10,989 nt of DNA from Thermohalobaculum sp050043005 (lineage in GTDB: Bacteria > Pseudomonadota > Alphaproteobacteria > Rhodobacterales > Rhodobacteraceae): assembly GCA_050043005.1 (NCBI GenBank), contig JBHJIZ010000092.1, positions 1 through 10,989 on the forward strand. Reading direction: 5' to 3'. Position 1 is the first letter of the stretch. The number at the start of each line of letters is the position of its first letter. Made by a program: the position numbers and the translations under genes. Under the pieces are notes generated by a model. It was given only the letters and a program-made list of their open reading frames with translations, had not been told where the DNA came from and searched no databases. Below, piece after piece: positions 6,566 to 10,989 of the stretch.

Positions 6566-6977
6566 ACCTGACATGCGAAGAGGTGTTTTCGATCTGGCGA
6601 CGGCGTGCGGAAATAATGGCGATGCAGGCGAACGCCGAGATCAGGTAGAAGGCCAGCGGCGGGATCGGCAAAGCGGCTTCGAACTGCTGCAGGTAATCCG
6701 GTTCATCTATCTCCGCGCCATCATCCAACTTCGTCAGATCCAGATTGTCATCCGGTGCAGCTCTTACGACTACGACGTTCGTATTTTCAGTGCTGGCAGT
6801 GGTTTCGAACGAGGTCGTATGCGGAATGCTGCGAACGAAGGGAGCGCCAGCGGTCGGATGCTGGGATCTCATGGCATTCCTGACTTCATCATTGGGTGCC
6901 GAGGTGGCACTCGCAGGCATGGCAATCGCAAGGCAAACTGCACTTATGACGTAGCAGGCTCGTACAAACGGACGCAT
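6558..6977 (-). CDS. Small exported protein with C-terminal membrane anchor, resembling a PEP/VPLPA-CTERM substrate; function unknown
   Basis: I do not recognise a family for the body of this 139-residue protein. An N-terminal signal peptide is clear: Arg residues at 2 and 6, a hydrophobic stretch to 20, and PASA before a likely cut after residue 24. The middle (25-100) is rich in Thr, Asn, Asp and Glu and looks unstructured and acidic. Near the end comes LPIPP (103-107), a hydrophobic helix (108-124) and RRR (125-127). This motif-helix-Arg order recalls the exosortase-type VPLPA-CTERM tail, although an 12-residue extension after the Arg cluster is longer than usual. The start at 6977 is chosen over 7022 because GGGAG lies 6 bases upstream and the signal peptide begins there. 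Codon use seems less GC-rich than the neighbours. It could equally be a plain bitopic membrane protein. Confidence 0.65.
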   Translation of the reverse strand: MRPFVRACYVISAVCLAIAMPASATSAPNDEVRNAMRSQHPTAGAPFVRSIPHTTSFETTASTENTNVVVVRAAPDDNLDLTKLDDGAEIDEPDYLQQFEAALPIPPLAFYLISAFACIAIISARRRQIENTSSHVRFN

Positions 6978-7043
6978 CACTGGCTCCCAACAACTGGTTC
7001 GAAAGCCGGTATTCCAGTCCATGGTTACCAGAGGATTTATGGC

Positions 7044-7061
7044 CGGGGCCGCGCGGCCCCG
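7044..7061 (-). terminator. Perfect GC palindrome, possible transcription terminator
   Basis: An 18-bp perfect palindrome (CGGGGCCGC and its complement) lies 24 bp past the stop of the binding-protein gene that ends at 7086. As RNA it can form a 7-bp stem with a GCGC loop. No T run follows on the - strand (GGCCATAAATCC), so it is at best a weak intrinsic terminator. It could also be a protein-binding site upstream of the small gene starting at 6977. Confidence 0.35.
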
Positions 7062-7085
7062 ACGTCATCAGAGGCAAGATGAAAA

Positions 7086-8090
7086 TCAATTGTCGAAGCC
7101 AGTTTCTTCGACAAGCTTAACCGATGCGGCTCGATTGGCGGCGATCTCTGTGAGGCCAATCTCATCGCGATCGAACGCACCCCAGCTTTCAACCAGATCG
7201 GATGATTTGACTGTGGCCAGCACCGGGTATTCGGCGTTGATCTCCGCGTAGATCTTCTGGCCCTCAGCCGAGGCGAGGAATTCCATCAACTTGATGGCGT
7301 TTTCCTTGTTTGGCGCCGACTTCGTCATCGCCATTCCAGAGATGTTCATGTGCGTGCCGCCGTTCTCGAACTTCGGGAAAACGATACGCACGCTCTCGGC
7401 CCAGGGCTTTTGCTCGTCCTTACCCAGCATGGCAGCCATGTAATACGTGTTGCCGATCGAGATGTCGCATTCCCCGGCCCAGATCGCCTTGACCTGTGCG
7501 CGGTCGTTGCCCTGCGGCTTGCGGGCGAGGTTGTCTTTTATGCCGGTCAACCAGGCCTTGGCCGTCTCCTCGCCGTGATGGGCAATAACGGCAGAGGTCA
7601 GTGCAAGATTGTAGGCGTTGAGGCCTGAGCGTATGCAGATCCGCCCTTTCCACTTGGGATCTGCAAGGTCCTCGTAGGTCGTGATTTCGCCGTCCTGAAC
7701 GCGCTCCTTCGAGGCGTAGACGATACGGGCACGGGCCGTCAGGCCGAACCAGTGATTGTCAGCGTCGCGCATCTCGGCGGGTATGTTTGCATCGAGTATT
7801 TCGGAGTCGACCGGTTGGGTAACCTCGGCGTTTACGACACCCGCAAGACGAGAGATGTCGACCGTGAAGATCAGGTCCGCAGGTGAGCGCGCGCCTTCGG
7901 CCTTGAGGCGTTCGATCATACCCTTCTTTAGGAAAACTGAGTTGACCGTGATCCCAGTCTTCTCCGTGAAAGCATCCGTCAGCGGTTTGATTAGTTCCGG
8001 CTGACGATACGAATAGACGTTAACCTCGTCTGCCAAGGCGGGTAGGGCGACCAGAGTTGCCATCGCCGCGAGCGTGAGTCTGAAAGGCAT
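7086..8090 (-). CDS. Periplasmic iron(III)-type ABC substrate-binding protein (FutA/FbpA-like)
   Basis: Extracellular solute-binding protein of 334 residues. The signal peptide spans 1-20 (ALPALA before the cut) and the mature protein starts DEVNVYSYR, the usual opening of FutA/FbpA proteins. The probable metal-binding tyrosines are in place: Tyr 26 or 28 in VYSYR, Tyr 160 in LNAYN, and the pair Tyr 216-217 in IGNTYYMA. Other family segments are DPKWKGRICIRSG (144-156), GTHMNISG (245-252) and the late NKENAIKLMEFLAS. In the family the role is to deliver ferric iron to an FbpBC-type permease and ATPase; neither gene is adjacent here, so the partners must be elsewhere. GGAGGA lies 4 bases ahead of the ATG at 8090. 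Upstream are two overlapping inverted repeats, which suggest iron-responsive or other specific control. Other anions or organic ligands remain possible for this broad fold. Confidence 0.87.
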   Translation of the reverse strand: MPFRLTLAAMATLVALPALADEVNVYSYRQPELIKPLTDAFTEKTGITVNSVFLKKGMIERLKAEGARSPADLIFTVDISRLAGVVNAEVTQPVDSEILDANIPAEMRDADNHWFGLTARARIVYASKERVQDGEITTYEDLADPKWKGRICIRSGLNAYNLALTSAVIAHHGEETAKAWLTGIKDNLARKPQGNDRAQVKAIWAGECDISIGNTYYMAAMLGKDEQKPWAESVRIVFPKFENGGTHMNISGMAMTKSAPNKENAIKLMEFLASAEGQKIYAEINAEYPVLATVKSSDLVESWGAFDRDEIGLTEIAANRAASVKLVEETGFDN

Positions 8091-8110
8091 CCTATCCTCC
8101 GAGTAAGTTA

Positions 8111-8137
8111 GTCAGGTATATGCGCTGCATACCTGAC
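8111..8137 (-). promoter_or_regulatory. Inverted repeat (9-9-9) in the leader of the iron-type binding protein gene, possible operator
   Basis: GTCAGGTAT (8111-8119) and its exact complement ATACCTGAC (8129-8137) flank a 9-bp spacer. The site is 21 to 47 bp ahead of the ATG at 8090 and covers where a -10 element would fall if the TTGACA at 8148-8153 is the -35. That position fits a repressor site. I cannot match it with confidence to a known alphaproteobacterial iron regulator box (Irr, RirA, IscR, Fur/Mur). As RNA it could also form a 9-bp stem in the leader. Confidence 0.55.
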
Positions 8138-8153
8138 AGTTTTACTATGTCAA
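8134..8153 (-). promoter_or_regulatory. Putative -35 element with an overlapping second dyad
   Basis: On the - strand TTGACA (8153-8148) matches the sigma-70 -35 consensus; a poor -10 candidate, TATGCA, follows after 16 bp. The same bases form a dyad, TGACA and TGTCA, separated by 9 bp (8134-8152). It shares its left arm with the right arm of the larger inverted repeat at 8111-8137. Promoter assignment is by inspection only. Confidence 0.4.
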
Positions 8154-8154
8154 G

Positions 8155-8170
8155 CGCTGTTCCATCAGCG
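8155..8170 (-). terminator. Short hairpin over the hydrolase stop codon, weak candidate terminator
   Basis: CGCTG (8155-8159) and CAGCG (8166-8170) can pair around a 6-base loop that includes part of the hydrolase stop codon. The stem is only 5 bp and no T run follows, so termination here is doubtful. The 74 bp between the hydrolase stop and the next ATG otherwise hold the promoter dyads. Confidence 0.18.
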
Positions 8171-8965
8171 ATCCGCTTCGTGGACCCGCGACAGAAAGCT
8201 GAGGATAGGCGAAGTGAAGGCAGCCGGATCCTCGATCAAACCCAGATGTTGCAGGTCTGGAATGATCAGTAATTCCGCTCCGGAGATCTCGGTGCAGATG
8301 GCCCGTGACATTGACGGCGTCGATCCAGAGTCGTTTGCACAGGTCATCACCAGGGCGAGTGCATCTATGTGAGGGTCGGGCGCTATAAGCTCCCGGACGC
8401 CGTTCGCAAGAACCCAGGCGGCTTGGGCGTAGCTCTCTGGATCGGCCTTCAGTCGCCAGTCGCGGACGAGTTGAAGCGCTTGGGGGTGAGAGTCACGAAA
8501 CGCAGGCGTGAACCAGCGCGCAAGCGCGGCGTCCATGGTGGACAACGCGCCTTGCGCGCGGACGGTCCGGGCGCGGTCTTCGACTTGTTCTTGTGCGTCC
8601 TCTCCACGATCGTGTGGGGAGTTCAGGATCAACAATGCCGCCAAGCGGTCCTTATGGTCCAACGCAAACCGTCGGTTGATCATACCACCGATCGAGAAGC
8701 CTACGACGGACGCGCGGGCAATTCCGGCGTGGTCCAGCAATCCCGCCAACTGGTCGGAGAAGACGGTAAGCGATGCTTCTCTTGGCGGCGGAGCACTGTC
8801 GCCATGTCCGTACAAGTCATACCAGAGCACACGGTGGCTCTTCGCAAGAGCCGCGATGTGTGGCAGCCAAAGGTGCCGGCAGAGGCCAAGCCCATGGATC
8901 AGGACGACGACCGGCGCGTCTTCCGGCCCGCGCAACTCGAAGGCCGTTCCGTCGGGTGCGCGCAT
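8165..8965 (-). CDS. Alpha/beta-fold hydrolase, substrate unknown
   Basis: Serine hydrolase of 266 residues. The oxyanion HG motif is in VVVLIHGLG (19-27); the nucleophile elbow is GFSIGG (89-94) with Ser 91; Asp 212 in CANDSGSTP and His 240 in LQHLGLIEDP complete the catalytic triad. The YDLYGHGDS segment (49-57) is typical of the 3-oxoadipate enol-lactonase/esterase branch, but the reaction cannot be set from sequence. The start is taken at ATG 8965, which has CGGAG 5 bases upstream; a GTG at 8983 would add six residues without a good ribosome site. It follows the monooxygenase gene by 23 bp on the same strand and is probably cotranscribed, so it may hydrolyse an ester or lactone made by that enzyme. 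No signal peptide is visible, so it should be cytoplasmic. Confidence 0.85.
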   Translation of the reverse strand: MRAPDGTAFELRGPEDAPVVVLIHGLGLCRHLWLPHIAALAKSHRVLWYDLYGHGDSAPPPREASLTVFSDQLAGLLDHAGIARASVVGFSIGGMINRRFALDHKDRLAALLILNSPHDRGEDAQEQVEDRARTVRAQGALSTMDAALARWFTPAFRDSHPQALQLVRDWRLKADPESYAQAAWVLANGVRELIAPDPHIDALALVMTCANDSGSTPSMSRAICTEISGAELLIIPDLQHLGLIEDPAAFTSPILSFLSRVHEADR

Positions 8966-8988
8966 CGTGGCTCCGTACCGCACAATCG

Positions 8989-10023
8989 TCAGGCGAACTC
9001 AGGCATCACGCGGTCAATGAACAGCTTTAGCGAACGCCGCTGCCGCTCGAGGTCCAATCCCATCGATGCGTAATAGATGAAAGCATCGACGCCGAGAGCC
9101 TCGTACGCTTTCAGCTTCTCGATCACCGTATCGGGGGATCCGAACATCAGGTTTTCCTCGAGCATTTGCGGTTCGACGCGGACGTTGCCGTCCAATTCCT
9201 CCAGCGGCACCTGATCGGGGAAACCGTTCCGAACCTCACCCCGCTTCATCATCAGGTTACCGAATTGCCCCAGGACGTGCCGGATGGACGATATGGCTGC
9301 AGTCCGGTCTTCCTCGGTGTCGTAGACGGCTGCATGGCGCATCATCACAAAGCGACCAGACCAGTCTGCTTCTGCTTTGGCAATCGCATCGTCGAGTTGC
9401 CCACGGTATTTTTCGGCTTCGGTGAACGGTAGGGTCAGCGGCCATGACATCACGTTGCAGTCGTTTGCGACCGCATAGTCAAAGGTAATGGGCGAGCGTG
9501 CCGCAACCCACATTGGAACGGGGCTTTGGACCGGTTTTGGACAGGAGGTCGAGGCGGGGAACTGCCAGAACGTGCCGTCATGTTCCACATCGCCCTGCCA
9601 AAGGCTGCGGACGAGCGGCAACATCTCTTGCATGTATTGCCAGCTATCCTTTTGGTCCAAACCCGGTTTCATGCGGTCGAATTCTCGCTGGTAAGCGCCC
9701 GAGCCAAGGCCAAGCTCCAGCCGCCCGCCGGAGATCACGTCCAGCAACGCCGCCTCGCCCGCGAGGTTGATCGGGTGCCAATAGGCAGCATTTGCGACGC
9801 CTACGCCCAGGCGGATGTTTGTCGTCTCTCCTGCCCACCAGGTCAGGATCTGGAACGGATTGGGCGCGATCGTCATCTCGAGCGCGTGGTGCTCGGCGGC
9901 CCAGGCGATCTCGAACCCCGCACGATCAGCCATCTGCACCATCTCGATCGTGTGGTCGCGTATGGCCAGAATGTCTTCAGCCGGCGACATCCGCTCGAGA
10001 TTTATGGCGAGGTGGAATTTCAT
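8989..10023 (-). CDS. Luciferase-like (LLM class) flavin-dependent monooxygenase
   Basis: TIM-barrel flavin monooxygenase of 344 residues, the normal family size. Family marks are ADRAGFEIAWAAEHH (32-46) with Glu 44-His 45, FQILTWWAGETTNIRLGVGV (57-76), HPINLAGEAALLDVISGGRL (83-102), ELGLGSGAYQREF (about 103-115), and the C-terminal GSPDTVIEKLKAYEALGVDAF segment that closes the barrel. Members of the family use reduced FMN, supplied by a separate reductase, and O2 to oxidise substrates such as aldehydes, alkanesulfonates, ketones or nitrogen rings. No flavin reductase gene is adjacent. GAGGA lies 7 bases ahead of the ATG. The hydrolase gene just downstream suggests a two-step oxidise-then-hydrolyse pathway. 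F420-dependent relatives exist but are less likely in an alphaproteobacterium. The substrate is unknown. Confidence 0.88.
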   Translation of the reverse strand: MKFHLAINLERMSPAEDILAIRDHTIEMVQMADRAGFEIAWAAEHHALEMTIAPNPFQILTWWAGETTNIRLGVGVANAAYWHPINLAGEAALLDVISGGRLELGLGSGAYQREFDRMKPGLDQKDSWQYMQEMLPLVRSLWQGDVEHDGTFWQFPASTSCPKPVQSPVPMWVAARSPITFDYAVANDCNVMSWPLTLPFTEAEKYRGQLDDAIAKAEADWSGRFVMMRHAAVYDTEEDRTAAISSIRHVLGQFGNLMMKRGEVRNGFPDQVPLEELDGNVRVEPQMLEENLMFGSPDTVIEKLKAYEALGVDAFIYYASMGLDLERQRRSLKLFIDRVMPEFA

Positions 10024-10052
10024 GGCTTGGTCCTCAGGCTGTCGGCATTAAG

Positions 10053-10066
10053 CGTTCATGTGAACG
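10053..10066 (-). promoter_or_regulatory. Inverted repeat upstream of the flavin monooxygenase gene, possible operator
   Basis: CGTTCA and TGAACG (10053-10066) are exact complements separated by two bases, 30 bp ahead of the ATG at 10023. On the - strand they sit just after TTGACC (10071-10066), a fair -35 candidate, although no convincing -10 follows. A site at this place would suit a repressor such as a TetR- or MarR-type protein; no regulator gene is adjacent to support that. Confidence 0.35.
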
Positions 10067-10133
10067 GTCAATGGAAGCTCTGAAACCTGATGCCCGCTGT
10101 CCCGTTCGATGGCGACGGTATGCGTCGCTTTCA

Positions 10134-10147
10134 CAATCGACAATCGA
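10134..10147. repeat. Tandem 7-bp direct repeat in the gap between the DUF6445 and monooxygenase genes
   Basis: CAATCGA occurs twice in a row at 10134-10147. It lies about 110 bp upstream of the monooxygenase start and 26 bp past the DUF6445 stop. The 149-bp gap (10024-10172) otherwise holds the inverted repeat at 10053-10066 and no open frame that looks like a gene. It could be chance or an activator site. Confidence 0.25.
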
Positions 10148-10172
10148 TTTATCTGACACGGTCGTTGCCCGT

Positions 10173-10889
10173 TCAGACTGGATCTTTGGATACGTAGTCC
10201 AAGAAGAAGTTCGCTGTCAGGCGTCCCTTTCCAGGATCGTTGGAAAGAAGGCCAGGATTGTCGATGATGCCGCTGTGCAGCGTGAAGCTGCGATAAGCGA
10301 TGACACGATTGAAGCGAGCTTCTACAAATCCCGTCCTTGAATATCCGGGCGTGTCCTGACCGGGATAGCGATGCGCTGCTCCAAGCGTTTTCAGACCGCG
10401 TGCCCGTTCTGCGAGATAGTCTTCCCGTTCTTCTGGGCCGATTTGTTCGAAGCCCGTGACGTCCTGGCGAAAGAATGCCGTGCCGCCAAAGGTCGGGCCG
10501 CACAGATAATGCAACACAGCGATCCTCTTGTCGCTGGCGATGTCGATGTGCGGTACGCGTTGTAGGGCTGTGAGATCGCCCGGCGGGCGCGTGACCATCG
10601 AAAACGAGCAGTCGAACCGATCCAGCTTCATCGCATTCGACAAAAGCTGCCGCCGGATCGGGCCATTCAGACGGCGCAGCAGTGCCTGAACGTAAGCGCG
10701 GGGCAGAGCTGCACGGCGTCCAGGATATCCGCCCGGCGGCAGCTCTTTCCAATCGGGAGCTTTCGTTGCAGCGGCTACAATCCCAGCCGGATCGGCTAGA
10801 AAGTTGTCGATAACGAGTACGGGCTCGCCGGAGCGCCCAACGCTTTGCACCTCGATCGTAAGTTCCGGATTCGCGGCTACCTGTCCCAT
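10173..10889 (-). CDS. DUF6445 family protein with a 2OG/Fe(II)-oxygenase-like residue pattern
   Basis: Protein of 238 residues matching, from memory, the DUF6445 family: EPVLVIDNFLADP (22-34), YPGRRA (55-60), RVPHIDIASD (111-120), LHYLCGPTFGGTAFFR (126-141), GFVEARFNRVIAYR (187-200), LHSG (204-207) and GRLTANFF (222-229). The ordered set His 114-x-Asp 116, His 205 and Arg 223 matches the iron-binding facial triad and the 2-oxoglutarate-binding Arg of the double-stranded beta-helix dioxygenases, so an oxygenase role is plausible but unproven. In other genomes I recall the family near flavin-dependent halogenase-like genes and TonB receptors; none is visible here. The ATG at 10889 lacks a strong ribosome site (an AGG lies about 15 bases away). 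The frame stays open upstream to a stop at 10974-10976, but no ATG, GTG or TTG occurs there. It is the first gene seen on this strand. Confidence 0.8.
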   Translation of the reverse strand: MGQVAANPELTIEVQSVGRSGEPVLVIDNFLADPAGIVAAATKAPDWKELPPGGYPGRRAALPRAYVQALLRRLNGPIRRQLLSNAMKLDRFDCSFSMVTRPPGDLTALQRVPHIDIASDKRIAVLHYLCGPTFGGTAFFRQDVTGFEQIGPEEREDYLAERARGLKTLGAAHRYPGQDTPGYSRTGFVEARFNRVIAYRSFTLHSGIIDNPGLLSNDPGKGRLTANFFLDYVSKDPV

Positions 10890-10989
10890 GCGGGCATTCT
10901 GACCTACTTGCGCGAGGGATGCGAGCGCGGCACGTTTGCGCGGACACTGTAAGACTTGGCCAACTGCATGACCTCATCCGAGAAAGACC

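Noticed and set aside
6573..7082. 169-codon open frame on the + strand downstream of thiX
   Set aside because: The - strand frame in the same stretch has a ribosome site, a signal peptide and a membrane anchor; the + strand product has none of these and looks like a shadow.
8369..9073. 234-codon open frame on the + strand opposite the hydrolase
   Set aside because: It runs antisense to a hydrolase with an intact catalytic triad and has no recognisable domain.
10048..10977. 309-codon open frame on the - strand covering the DUF6445 gene in another frame
   Set aside because: The translation is Arg/Ser-rich and without motifs, while the overlapping 238-residue frame carries the whole DUF6445 pattern.
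1..10989. CRISPR arrays, insertion sequences, tRNA genes, phage or toxin-antitoxin genes
   Set aside because: No regular repeat-spacer pattern, transposase, terminal inverted repeats, cloverleaf sequence or related genes were seen on either strand; the window appears to be ordinary chromosome.

Overview
The window looks like a chromosomal piece from an alphaproteobacterium. It is moderately high in GC, the genes are tightly packed with ATGA/GTGA start-stop overlaps, and the gene set (ThiOSGE plus a ThiXYZ/TenA salvage cassette, a FutA-like iron-binding protein, a DUF6445 protein) fits Rhodobacterales or a related order. No rRNA, tRNA, insertion sequence, CRISPR array or phage gene was seen. 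The species cannot be named from the sequence alone.

Left part (1-6565, + strand): one thiamine operon. The window opens inside a TPP riboswitch, of which only the 3' half is present. Nine genes follow: thiD, thiO, thiS, thiG, thiE, thiY, tenA, thiZ, thiX. thiO, thiS and thiG make the thiazole phosphate (ThiO supplies dehydroglycine, ThiS the sulfur, ThiG closes the ring). ThiD phosphorylates the pyrimidine HMP, and ThiE joins the two halves into thiamine phosphate. ThiY, ThiZ and ThiX form an ABC importer for a pyrimidine precursor, and TenA, encoded between the binding protein and the ATPase, hydrolyses the amino-pyrimidine to HMP. thiC (de novo pyrimidine) and thiF (ThiS activation) are not in the window.

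Right part (6558-10889, - strand): five genes, read here from right to left in transcription order. A DUF6445 protein (10173-10889) carries residues that look like a 2-oxoglutarate/Fe(II) oxygenase site. After a 149-bp gap come a luciferase-like flavin monooxygenase (8989-10023) and an alpha/beta hydrolase (8165-8965), a likely two-gene operon for oxidising and then hydrolysing an unknown substrate. Next is a stand-alone periplasmic iron(III)-type binding protein (7086-8090), whose promoter region holds two overlapping inverted repeats. Last is a small, probably exported protein with a C-terminal membrane anchor (6558-6977), whose 3' end overlaps the end of thiX on the opposite strand by 8 bp.

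Most of the window is ordinary metabolism. The least explained parts are the DUF6445 protein, the monooxygenase/hydrolase pair, the small anchored protein and the dyad-rich promoter of the iron-type binding protein.
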